NCBI GenBank assembly: GCA_037783415.1
Contig: JAZGTN010000037.1
Span: 3,038,001-3,102,000, forward strand
DNA: 64,000 nucleotides
Origin: Leptasterias polaris
Taxonomy: Eukaryota; Echinodermata; Asteroidea; Forcipulatida; Asteriidae
Direction of reading: 5' to 3'
Shown here: positions 44,895 to 55,649 of the stretch, in pieces
How the letters are laid out: each line of letters starts with the position of its first letter
Numbering within the stretch: position 1 is the stretch's first letter
The notes under the pieces: model-generated
Told to the model about the DNA's origin: nothing
The model's input: only the letters and a program-made list of their open reading frames with translations
The model's database searches: none
Position numbers and translations under genes: made by a program

Positions 44895-45154
44895 CTGCCA
44901 CTAGATGCTGCCACAGCTTGACCAATTTCAGACTGCTTCTTGGTGTCTGCTGTTTCAGATCTTCCTGTAGGTGTTTCAGATCTTCCTGGATTATTGGACT
45001 TTGTTACAAACGAGGATCTGAATGCCATTTTCTTTGAATTTCTGATGTTTTTCTTGTTGGTCACCGCCTTGGCCGATGAGTGGTTGTAGTTGGTTCTTGC
45101 TGCATGCAAAGCATCCTGGAAGTCAGCCAGGGTTTGCAAAGGCCTCAGAGATTC
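44895..45154 (-). CDS. NLR-2 exon 2: basic Ser/Lys-rich N-terminus
   Basis: This 260-nt exon differs from NLR-1 exon 2 at about two residues (KAVTN for KVVTN, TPTGR for TPSGR). The acceptor AG is at 45156-45155; the donor is GGCAG|GTAAAG. It keeps the amphipathic start and the basic NKKNIRNSKK segment. The function is unknown. Confidence 0.75.
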
Positions 45155-45589
45155 CTAATCATCGGGGGAAAAGTCAAGATCAACCCATTGGTCAAATGCT
45201 TTTCACTTGTTTTTTTCATTGACTTTTGAAGCACCATTTTAGGGAAAATTTATGATGTACTGATTCTGGTAACTTGTTTACTCTGCCTATATTGTGTAGG
45301 TGCCATTTCTCATTATAAGAAACGCCATATTTACCATGGTTGACTCTACTGTACTAAAATATTATTTTGTAAAACGATAAAACTACATAGTTTTAAAACA
45401 CTTCAATCACAGGCTGTGCTCCCTGGTCACGAGTGAGTGTGGCCGGCTGCTGAAGGTGCCCTTGCACGCCTGCGGCTCAAACCGCTGTTTTCAAGTCATT
45501 ATTCAGCTTCTCATCAACTGCTTGTAAGGATGATTTTTTTTCTAGAATGTTGTTCATACATCTTTATAATTATAGGCCCATAAAGTGCG

Positions 45590-46630
45590 ACCCCAAAACA
45601 CTTCTTCAACATTTTGACATTATCTGGCATTTGAAGGGGTCAATTGAATGCTCATGAGGCTGTTGGTTCTCTACTGAAGAAGTCATGTGTGCTCCCTTTG
45701 GACATCAGTTAAGAGTTAAGCCGAAAATGTCTTTGTTTTAGAAACGTTTCTTACACAATCATACCACTGTCGGGAAATGGAAATAACCCTCCAAAATATA
45801 TTTTATAGAATTACTAAATCTGTGTCTTCTAGATTGAGAAGCCATTGCAGAACCTCACCCAAATTCCTCACAAAATTTTCCCACTACAAGAGCCAAGCAG
45901 GAAAGTTGGGGGATACTTTCGTATAGTCTTGTCTGTGAATGCATGGAAATAACTTGCGGGGATTATAAAGTGTTTTCAAATCCCACCACTTCCCACCCGT
46001 TATACAGATTGCTTATGGTTTCTTGCAATGATTCGCTTGGTTTCTTCACGGGATTGACACCGAAAATACAGAGTCTGGTTAAAATTTAATCAATTTTTTT
46101 ACTTTTCAGCAAAACCTTTGCTAAATAAATTAAATCAAGTTAACTTATATAAAATTAGTGACATGCATTGTTACAAGAAGTTGTGCTAGCGCTCTGATTA
46201 CCACAGGGGCTATTTCCGTGCCAAGGTGGAAACTCACAGCTTACTTGATTGGTTAATATCATTCTATAATTTACATGTGTGACTACATTATTGTTCTTAA
46301 ATTTAATTGGGCCGTGACCGCGTGATTGCGTGATAAGTTTCGGAGATGAAAACTGACACATTTAACGATTTGGAAGGAACCTGGTCACTCATGCAACGGA
46401 GGATCGATGACAACGCCCAAGTTACACAACGATTTTGATGGTTTAATTGTAACATCACCAAGAGTAAAAGTAACGTTGGAAAGGCGGGGGGCAAACCTAG
46501 CAGAAGGGGCAAACCTAGCAGAAGCTGCAACGGAAAACTATGTTTTTGAGTCGTTTAGTTGCAGCTTGTTAGTTGTCATCCATTGCTTAATTTGTCCCAC
46601 ACAAGATAAATTGTAATTTGTAGAGAGCCA
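45590..46630. other. Private intron 1 sequence without gene (unit 2)
   Basis: Conservation with unit 1 stops near 45590. I see no clear coding sequence; a small direct repeat GGCAAACCTAGCAGAAG occurs at about 46491-46521. Confidence 0.4.
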
Positions 46631-46639
46631 CTTCGCATG

Positions 46640-47640
46640 CACCATCCTCTCTCGGATCAAAACTCACAAGGATTTGCTTGTCATCAGCGTAGATGTGGTA
46701 TTTGACGTCATTTGCACGAAGGATGGTTCCAACTGGATGAGTGTAAGCGCTGTATCATAATTGGTCACAGTATTGATCCTTGTGGAAAACCATATTCCAT
46801 AATGTGGGTGTCAGAAAAAAGTTCCAGAGGTACAAACCCTGTTTGAGCGGTTTTGGAGGTAAGTATCAAACCATGTCAGAGCCTTTCCGGTAACATGAAA
46901 CCGTCTGTGAAGTCTTTGGATGAAAATTGAATGATCTATTGTGTCAAATGCCGCCGTGAGGTCGAGCATAACAAGAAGTACGGTATGTTGTTGATCTCTG
47001 CAGTAGCAATGTCATTTTTAATCCGGATGAGTGCAGTCTCGGTTGAATGAGCAGACTTGTAAGCTGATTGGAATTTTTCCGACAAATTGTTGATATTTAT
47101 ATGTTCCAGTAAGCGGCTTGCTGCTGCCATTTCCACAAGTTTGGCCAAAGCTTTTATGTTCGATACTGGCCGATAGTTTTGAAGTGCATTTGGGTCCAAT
47201 GTTTGTTTCTTTACAATTGGAGAGAGTATAGCTTCTTTCAAAGACTCTGGGAATACTCCAGGACAAAATGACTCATTAATGATATCAGTCAGGACCGGAA
47301 TGAAGAGACTTGGATTTTCTTTCATGAGCCAGGTCGGTATTTGATCAAGCAAGCATGATTTATTGGCCAGCTTCATCAGGAGATTTGCAACTTCGTCATG
47401 ACATACTGGTCTCAAATCCGAAAGATCTCGAAAGATGGCCCCTTAAATAAATCCAGTCTCATCACCACCATCCAGATGATCATCGAATATGGGATTTAAA
47501 CAAACAGCAATGTCATTTGCATTTGATTCAGTTTTTTCATTACCAATAACAAACCTAATATTCTGAGTCAAAACTATCTCTAATTTTCTTTATTTTCTCA
47601 ACAAAGAATTTTGGCAAACCTATATTAGCAAGGTCAGACA
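46640..47640 (-). pseudogene. CR1/L2-like LINE RT fragment in intron 1
   Basis: On the minus strand: KSCLLDQIPTWLMKE, then SPIVKKQTLDP, NYRPVSNIKALAKLVE, FQSAYKSAHSTETAL (47415 to about 47000), MLDLTAAFDTIDHSIF (motif A, about 46930-46970) and YADDKQI (about 46680-46694). Between the last two, a stop and frameshifts interrupt the PQGS region. The order and motifs fit the CR1/L2 group. It is in the same orientation as the host gene and inactive. Confidence 0.8.
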
Positions 47641-47999
47641 CACAATCATACCTAGGAAGAATTTTAGTACCGGTATTCAAAGGTGAGTTCAAAATTTTGA
47701 ATTGGTCTTTGCTAGAAAATAATTTGTCATGAAAGTAATCACTCTTAGCTTTGGTTATTAAAACATCAACAAGTACTTTCTGCTCAAGATAAGAGTCTTA
47801 ATCAGAAGCTGACTTGCTGCCAGACTTGCTCTTTTTCCATTGTTTTAAGGAATTTCTTCCTCAACCTACTTCCTTATGGCCATTATTGTAGAGGTCAAAG
47901 TGGAGAAGTTTAGTGTTCCTTAAGGACAGCTAGTCCTGAGCCGTGACCTGTACAGTGATTCTGTGGGTCAAGTTGGAAGATTGAACATAAGTTAGATTA

Positions 48000-49318
48000 T
48001 TATGGTATCCGAGGCATTGGACATGATTGGTTCGCAAGCTATCTTGACAGTCGCTCTCAGTGTGTTAATTATAATTGTACCTTGTCTGAATTCAAAAATA
48101 TCACTTATGGAGTGCCACAGGGATCATTACTCGGCCCTTTACTTTTTATCCTCTATATAAATGATATTTCTAAAACATCTGAACTGTTCTCTTTCATCCT
48201 TTATGCAGACGATACAAACATGTTACTCTCTGACAAGCACCTCCCTACTTTGTTTAAAAATGTTAACCAACATCTGATGTATGTTTGTGATTGGTTGAAT
48301 GCAAAAACAAACGGTTCAGTGCAAACAATCTTGAAGTTCAACTGCTCAACGAACCAATCGAGCGAGTTGAAAAAACAAAATTTCTTGGTGTTGTGATCGA
48401 CAGTAGGCTTACATGGAAATATCACATTAAGTTGCAAGAAAGATAGCCAAATCCACTGGTATCATTAACAGGTTGAAACGTCTGTTTCCCACCACAGTAC
48501 TTCGAACCCTGTACTGTTCGCTAATACTTCCTTACCTAACGTATTGCAACATTGTGTGGGGAAACACTTTCAGTACTTACATCAACAAATTAATTGTACT
48601 GCAAAAGAAATCTATCCGTTTAATCTCAAAATCTCATTATATTGCTCACACAGATCATCTGTTCAAAGATTTGAAACTGCTCAACATTATCAATATCCAT
48701 AAATACCAGCTGAGCATTTTCATGTACAAATACTGCAATAATCAACTTCCCGATTATTTTCAAACTTTCTTTCAATTCAATTATAATGTACATAATCACA
48801 ACACCAGATCCTCATCAAAAATACATCTCCCAATCCACAGGACACATTTGTTTCAGCGTAACATTAAATATTTTGGTGCCTTTAATTGGAATCTGCTACC
48901 TGATGTTATAAGGCGTACCCCATCTCAGTTCATTCCAACATAAACTTAAAATGTATCTGTTAAACCAATTTAACTTTCGACGTTAATTATAATAGTTGTA
49001 GTCTGGTTTGTTTAAGTACATTTCATTATTACGTTACCATTATTTACTCGTAACCATGTTTATTGTTTATTGTCGGATTGTTTGTATCCGTGTTTTTGTT
49101 TCTTGTCCCTTTTCTCGTATGTCTGTCTTCTGGTCCAGTCTTCTGTCCTAAACAAAAGGCTTCCTCAACACAAGCACCTTGCTTATCGGGGCTTGCCTCC
49201 ATTTCCCTAATTATTATTCTGTTATTACTAGATTTAATGATAAATTGTATGCCTATGTTTATTGTAAACCAGTGAAATGGAAATAAATGTCTCTGAATTG
49301 AATTGAATTGAATTGAAC
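48000..49318 (+). pseudogene. Jockey-superfamily LINE 3' half with (TTGAA)n tail in intron 1
   Basis: The plus strand has GVPQGSLLGPLLFILYINDI (48109), FILYADDTNML (48196), TKFLGVVIDSRLTW (48377, shifted frame), a thumb region and the C-terminal YFGAFNWNLLPDVIRR (48473-48943), then a 3' UTR ending in AATAAATGTCTCTGAATTG and a repeated TTGAA tail at 49285-49318. The tail style fits Crack/Daphne-like elements. At least two frameshifts make it dead. It lies convergent to the L2-like fragment at 46640-47640. Confidence 0.8.
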
Positions 49319-50235
49319 AAAGTACAAGGAGAAAGTCCTTTTGTCAGCGAAATCTCAAGGAACACCACCCCAGAGTAGAGGATCTGAAGTCATTCTGAAT
49401 TGATGAGCGCAGTGAATTTGGCTAAATCTTTGACCCAAGATGGAAGATCGTGGTCATCATAACCATAACCATAATCTCAGGTCACGGTTGTTTTGCTCTT
49501 CATCGCTGCACAAAGGCGCCGTTCGTGCATTGCCCACAAATAAAGACAGTGCATGCGGTGTGCGCGGAGCCTAAATACAGCACGGTGTGCGCAAATTTGC
49601 CGGAAGCGTATTTTTTTTTCCTGCAGCACAATTCGTCAATACAGTCAACAGTTAAGGGATAGGCTGTTCTTCCCTATCCCTTAACTGTTGACTCCATGGC
49701 CAGCGTGTGCTGCAGAACATAAAATTACGCGCCCTAAAATTGCGCCCCTGAGTGCCATGAGTATTGCGTGGTAAATTTCATTTTGTTGAAGATGTTTTTG
49801 CATTTAACTCAACTAAAAGGCACCACAAGCATTTTGAATGTATATTAAGTGTGTTGGGGGTGTTTTGGTTGTGTGGTACAAAGGAAACTGAAGTTCTGCT
49901 GGCTAAAGACCAAATTATTTTGATATATCATCAATGACCATCGTGAAGCGTTACGGACGGAGGCCCAACATGTTAGACACCTATTAAAGGCTGAAGGGGA
50001 AGCCATAGTTTCTAGAAGTACCCATCAACTATGTCCAATTTGTCCAAGCTTATCTGATACGTTGGCATGACATGGCCCTAGCAGAATTTACATTGGCAGC
50101 ATATATACTGAGCGCCCCACCATCGAGCGAGTGTCAACAAATAGTTGGAAACCACAGTCAGTGTCATTTAATTTTATTTTGTCATGTGGTCAGGCAGACC
50201 GCGTCGATCCAATTTTCTTTTCAGGAAGCAAGTTC
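49319..50235. other. Remaining private intron 1 DNA (unit 2)
   Basis: I see no gene. It contains a 21-bp perfect hairpin at 49643-49693. Homology with unit 1 resumes at about 50236, next to the exon 1 donor. Confidence 0.4.
49643..49693. repeat. Perfect 21-bp inverted repeat (hairpin)
   Basis: Arms AGTCAACAGTTAAGGGATAG (plus one G) and its exact complement are separated by about 8 bases. It may be the terminal pair of a very small element or a snap-back event. Confidence 0.75.
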
Positions 50236-50326
50236 AAAATACACCCTCACCTTTCTTTCCTCTGTGCCCATCTAAGAATATGATTTGGTTTCTTTGTTTA
50301 GTTAGTACACTATTTAGCAAACTTAC

Positions 50327-50686
50327 CATCTCTGTATAGCCCTTGTGTAGGACGCCAGTCTCCGTGGTACTGCAATTGCAAGTGCTCTGCAGTGCTACAC
50401 ACAAAGTCACTAACTCATGCTATATACACGATATACGCACTAGTATACAAACATTCTGCTACTGATGAGGAGCCAAACCCGGATACATCTCTCGCTAGGA
50501 TTTTGATGCATTTGTGGTGGACAAATATTTGGATACAGAATGAGAAAAATATATGTCGTATGCCGTTTACAAGGCACGGGCTCTACAGACTGGCCACACC
50601 TCAAACTTTTCCAAAAAGTTAGGTTAATCCTTTCTCAAAGGTCTATTATTACAATAATATTATTTCGCAATCCACTGTAAAAATAA
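50327..50686 (-). CDS. NLR-2 exon 1: 5' untranslated region and start codon
   Basis: ATG at 50329-50327 is directly followed by GTAAGTTTGC, as in NLR-1. Only the start codon is coded. The upstream leader is similar to unit 1 but has indels, as expected for untranslated sequence. The transcription start is not determined. Confidence 0.55.
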
Positions 50687-50696
50687 GGGAATTCCC
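50678..50696 (-). promoter_or_regulatory. Conserved kappa-B site with adjacent TATA-like element (NLR-2)
   Basis: GGGAATTCCC at 50687-50696 is followed, reading toward the gene, by TTATTTTTA. Both match unit 1, although nearby sequence has changed (for example the unit 1 CRE-like site is absent). Confidence 0.5.
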
Positions 50697-50839
50697 CCTT
50701 CTGGTATAATGGACCATGGTTGCACGCATTTTTGAAGAAATGCATGAACTCACACTGCGCAATTGTATATTGATAATACATGGAATACTATCGACAAAAT
50801 GTGACTAAGTGACACACACACCCGGTGTGACAATGGGAA

Positions 50840-51408
50840 AACAATATTCGGCTTAGTACAGCTCACATTCCAGGCAAACAAAACGTAGTGGCAGACATTG
50901 AATCCAAAAGAAATAATGTTGATGGAGAATTTATGCTTAAAAGCCACACATTAATATTTTGGACAAATAAGTTCAAAATGTATAGAGCCGGTACTAGATC
51001 AAGCCGTATGTGTAGTGAAAACATGACCCAGAGGCTATTGAGATACATGCATCACGTTGTCTTGGGACAACTACAGTTTTTATATGCTTTTCCACCTTTT
51101 TATCGCCAGAGTTCTTCATGAAGATACACAACGACCAGGCAGAGGTACTTCTGGTTTTTACTGACAGGCCAACCCAGCAGAGCCAATACTCATCTCAGCA
51201 CCTCTGCACCCACAGCATACCGCAGAACATTATCAGCGGTGCACCCACTTCAATTGAAGCTGTGACAGGCAAGCCACGTATCCGGGAGCGACTTGCAAGA
51301 ACAGTTTCAGAACGGACAACTGAAGTAATTGTGGCTTCTAGGAGAAACTCCACACAAAAACAGGATGCTTCGTATATCAGAGTCATTTTGCTGCACGACA
51401 CAGCATAA
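50840..51408 (+). pseudogene. Decayed DIRS-like retrotransposon (RNase H to tyrosine recombinase)
   Basis: The plus strand gives AHIPGKQNVVADIESKR and, later, YAFPPFY, which resemble the RNase H end of DIRS-type Pol. Then KIHNDQAEVLLVF and SERTTEVIVASRRNSTQKQD resemble the junction to the tyrosine recombinase N-terminus. Stops and missing segments show it is dead. It lies just upstream of NLR-2 exon 1 and is private to unit 2. Confidence 0.6.
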
Positions 51409-54110
51409 ATCCTATCAAGCCAAATAATGGGTAATTTCGTTACAATCTTAACAACATTATTTGACGGAGGGTGTGAGTTATAGCTCAATTATTAGTTGTG
51501 CCAGGTCGGCAATTTCGTTAATTAGTTTTGCCCGTAGATGTTATAACCTTTGGCAGTCATGTTCTAACCACAATATTTATGCAAGGAGTGTTTAATTGTA
51601 GACCATCGTTCTGAAGATATAAAGCTCTATGGAACGTTAGTATTTTGTTTAATTTCGTTAGTTTGTCATCGTGTTGTCATCACCCTGGGTCTGACCCTGG
51701 TGAGCCACAACAATGATGCAAAGCTCCACGAACGCACTGGGTTCACAACACAGTGAAATGCTACTTTGAGGTCAAAGGTTACCTTCCGATGCATATTCTT
51801 TGCTCTATTTATTGGATAAAGCATTTTGTTGTGCATCAAAAAAGGAACATCATATCATATACTGATCTAGATCCAGAGGCGGTAGGGGATGGGGGTTTGT
51901 AAAGGTTGCAAGCCCCCCTCCGACGTTCCCTGGACCCGCCACTAAAACTGGTCACTGTTTAAATAATAGTTCATGCACCGCGCATCTACATGCTAGCCTG
52001 TTAATGTAGGAATAGTGTGCCGGTTAATACACATTGCAAACATCTCGTGCCAGGCAGAAAGATGTAAGGAAAGTGTATCCAGTAAAGAATATACACAAAC
52101 ATTTAGAAAATTGACTTTGAAAGGAATGAACGAGTACAACTTGTGAACAATAAACAGTTCAGAAACACAATTTTGTTAACATTGTGCACAATGTTAACAA
52201 TTGTGGTCATGTTAATAGTAGGCTATAATATGTCCTTCTGCTGATATGTTGATTATTATGTAGGCCTCCCTACATGCTCGGCAGAAGAATGTGGGATTCC
52301 GCCTTGTGTCCATGGTTAACACATCTCTAACTCCTAGAAGCACTGACAAACAACAATGATTGGCTCCCGAAATTGACAACCATACACGGACCAGCTTGTT
52401 AAAATGCTTTGGAGTTTTTGTGTGATACTTAAGGGAACGTAGCAGGCACTTGTCATTTGCGATATTTTGATAAAATTGACTTGTTAAATAAATCATGGTT
52501 TTTGCAGTCACCATAAACTCCACCAAAGTTAAACGTGTTGCAAGATCAAGGGATAATGGGAGGGGACCAGTTGCTGTTTGACTTGCTGCCACTTTTGCCA
52601 GCTGCCATTCGTGAGTGCTGGTGTAGAGTAGACCGTCAAAAGGAATAAATAAACTGTGCCATTTATTTGCACAATCAAATTAAACGATTTCGCTGGATAT
52701 TATTGAACAAGGCATTCTGAGAAAATAATTGAGCGATGACATCGATACACCTCAAGAGAATGAGGTTGCATGGGAGCCTACGTCCCTAAGCCGGACACAC
52801 TTGACCACGACTTGTGATTTGTCACTTTTCCTTTTCTTCGCATCGACTTCTGGACCCGTAGACAGATACAAGAATGCCACATGTCTCAAGTTCTAGGGCA
52901 GGGGGTTGAGGAGGCCTGGGGGATGGAAGAGGGAGCGTGGGCTTTTGTTTTTACACTCGCCACCCCAAACACCTGTTTGTGTATTTGTACATGTGAATAG
53001 AAATTATCAATGTAAATAATAGTGTTGATAATATTGTCAATTTATAAGCTCAAATTTCTTTTTAAATAATGTTCAAACGCGCAGTACAACTTTAAACAAA
53101 AATAATAATTTAAAGGAAATCATTGTTATAATTTATTATTATTACTGCATAGCAATTTGCATTTATTAAACCATCTGTAGTTTATTCTGTTTCTATAGGG
53201 AATATAAAGAATCTAAAGTTTTCCATTCATTTCATTTTTTTCTCTCTTCTGTTTTCTCTCTTTTTGGATGGGAAACCTATTCAAATAATCCCAGTTTGCC
53301 TTTTGTGGAACACCATCAATGGTAATCTCACTATCCTAGAGATGGATTAATGGGCTTTACTCATGAGTTTTCCAATTTGAGTTTTTTGCCTTCAATCATG
53401 TCAATACAAAAAAAAAGGTTTGATACGCATTCAATTCTGCTAGTGTTGGAGGGTAAACTCCAAACGGTGAAGAATCTACGCTTGCAGCCAGTAATGTGTG
53501 TTTGTGTGTTTCGCAATGAGTGACTTTCCAGCTAATAAGGCTACGGCTGTGGCTAGAGCAATGACTTTCCAGCTAAGGCTGTGTCTGAATTGGGGCATCG
53601 AGCTACGGCTGCGGCTAGAATACCGCATCGTAATGCGAGTTAGACTCATGATGTCCTTAGCAACACCCTTACAAACAGTCGTAGCCGTAGCTGTAGCCGG
53701 CAATTCCTATTCGGCCTTACAATCGTTGAGGTAACCTTACTCATTGCAACCAATCTGTGCATGTATGTCTCAATGACTCCCCAGCTTACTTATTGAGGTA
53801 ACCAGTCTAAGGTCTGTTTGCATGGAGCAAGTTGCTTTCAAAATATCATTTATTTTGGTGAATAAAATTTCATCTGGAATGAAAAAAAGCTTGTTAACTA
53901 TCGGATTGTCATTAGTTTTCATCTCCCTAAGGCAAGCTGACCAATCATTTGAAACCACTCTACTGCATTGTGTGTGGCACACAGACCTACATGTGACCAT
54001 GCACTTGTGTGTACTGTGTATATGCATTTACAAAAGGATCATTCACAACTAAGGTTGTCAAGTCTTGCAGGTGTGACGTTGCAAAAGAAGGGTCTAAATT
54101 GACCAATCAA
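51409..54110. other. Private upstream DNA of unit 2, no gene seen
   Basis: There is no match in unit 1. Short frames (for example 52212-52592 on the minus strand) have no recognisable domain. Structural points are a 28-bp perfect palindrome at 52173-52200 and a segment at about 53515-53720 with facing AGCTACGGCT/AGCCGTAGCT-type repeats that may be a decayed MITE. Confidence 0.4.
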
Positions 54111-54344
54111 TTGGGGCCCTCCAACCACATCAACATACAAAATGCACAATGCAGCATAAATGATGTTGCTTAGTAAATATGACTGCTAAGCTAGCTAGCT
54201 AACTAGCAGGGAACCAGTCACAGACAATATAGATAACATGGTATTTTGGCTGGTACCCTTTGTCTGCTAAGCAAAGATTTGTTTGTGCTAAGCTTTTGTT
54301 TTTGTGCTGAAGAGTGTCATGAAATTGAGCCCAAGCTGTTTCAA

Positions 54345-54480
54345 ATTCGTTTTTTTATTTTGTGAGATATCGCCTAACATCACAAGGCCACCTTCAGCCA
54401 CTTGAAGGCTGATTTGGGTTATTGACCCAAATCAACTGTCACCACTGAGGCTGAAACAGGGTTACCCACTTCACAGTAGG
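54345..54480 (-). mobile_element. Degenerate SINE body (unit 2)
   Basis: This is the counterpart of 18960-19175, shortened: TATCGCCTAACATCACAAGG, GACCCAAATCAACTGTCACC, and GGTTACCCACTTCACAGT. Confidence 0.6.
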
Positions 54481-55047
54481 GACGGCCAGCCTGCGCAGGC
54501 GTACAGTGTTAGAGTTCATTATTCCATGTGCAGCCACAGGCCTGCTACTTGTATGATCATGCTGAACAGATCCCCATTTTAACAAGTCATATTTGTTGGT
54601 CAAACTTTAAGATGCACAATGGCTGTTATGACCAATCAAAACACTATACCAGGGCAGGTTTTATTTCCCCAGCCAAGAAAATAATACTACTAAAACATAA
54701 AAAGCATGATGCGAAAGTGGTCTGAAGTAAATAGTATTAAAATAAATTGTCAAAATTTCAAAGAAATCTCTCTTAAGACAAATTGTGAGTGTTTTATAAA
54801 ACTGGGTTATCGTGCATTGACAAAAGACTGCAACTAACAGCAACAACTTTTCAAACACTATGCTTATTCAGTCTAGACAAGAACATTTATAAAGAATTCA
54901 TATAATTTGATATTAAAGAAATCAAGTATTTCAGAGAAAAAACAGTTCTTTGACTATATTATTTATAATCTTAACACCAAAAACTATTTGCAAAATACTC
55001 TGTCATAATGTCTTTTTTGAAAGGAAATTTTCTTTAAAATAATTTGA

Positions 55048-55180
55048 GTGTTGTGGCCACATAGTTTAGTGCACTGGGTACAAGTTCTGCTGTTATCACA
55101 GTGTGGGACGGTTCCAAGTCATGGCACTTGTGTCCGTGAGCAAGACGCTTAACCGATTGCTGTGTCTATCAGATGAGATA
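55048..55180 (+). mobile_element. Degenerate tRNA-derived SINE fragment (unit 3)
   Basis: This is the unit 3 copy of 195-330. Confidence 0.5.
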
Positions 55181-55331
55181 ACAATATTTGTTTTTAAAGC
55201 AAAGAAAAGTTTTACACCTGCTCATTTCGAAAAAAGTACTAATGAATTTCGACGCACAACTGCGTTAATGCATAACTGTACTATAATACAGAATTAAACA
55301 TTCAAAACATGACAATTACAATTGTAGATAC

Positions 55332-55457
55332 CAGTGTTGTAGGTCTCGAGAACTGGTCTCGGTCTCGAGACCGTCTCGAGACCTTTTTTTGGTGTCTCGG
55401 GTCTCGTCTCGGTCTTGGTCTCGGGTCTCGGACTTCCAGGTCTCGACTACAACACTA
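55332..55457. mobile_element. hAT-type MITE with 8-bp target duplication (unit 3)
   Basis: This is the unit 3 orthologue of 479-591, with GTAGATAC at 55324-55331 and 55458-55465. Confidence 0.75.
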
Positions 55458-55649
55458 GTAGATACCCAAGAAAAGATAAGATTCTCAAACTCAATTTTCT
55501 TGAATGGCAAAGTATACCTTTAATTTTTGAAACTGGTCAATTGTTTTAATCACACATAAATGTAGATTTATACACACAAAAAACTGACACATTTCTATTT
55601 CAAAATGTGGTCGTTTTTGGGGGATATCGCTGAAAATCCGGAGCAGATA

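Larger units (their letters stand above)
27135..50329 (-). other. NLR-2 gene, seven-exon model: Ubl-NACHT-LRR receptor
   Basis: The predicted coding exons on the minus strand are 50329-50327 (ATG), 45154-44895, 44153-43985, 40694-40604, 40147-39665, 35502-35317 and 30286-27135. They total 4344 nt, an exact multiple of three, giving 1447 aa. Splice signals and phases are the same as in NLR-1. The small length differences in exons 5 and 6 (3 and 12 nt) keep the frame, as does the much longer LRR part of exon 7. Intron 1 grew from 0.77 kb in NLR-1 to 5.2 kb through LINE insertions, and introns 3 and 5 also carry insertions, yet all exons stay intact. This is good evidence that the gene is under selection as a functional protein. 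Confidence 0.75.
19647..54855. repeat. Tandem segmental duplication, unit 2
   Basis: This is the second copy of the NLR-bearing unit, about 35.2 kb. It aligns by eye with unit 1 along its whole length but is interrupted by private insertions: a Penelope-like segment (about 23813-25925), a SINE (31288-31662), an inverted-repeat-bounded block (35713-39573), an RLE LINE (about 40840-42300), a small hairpin element (44478-44648), LINE fragments in intron 1 (about 45590-50235), and unmatched DNA with a DIRS remnant (about 50700-54110). Those insertions account for most of the size difference from unit 1. Confidence 0.85.

Noticed and set aside
52212..52592. 126-residue minus-strand frame as a gene
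   Set aside because: No domain, no clear splice or start context, and no counterpart in another unit.
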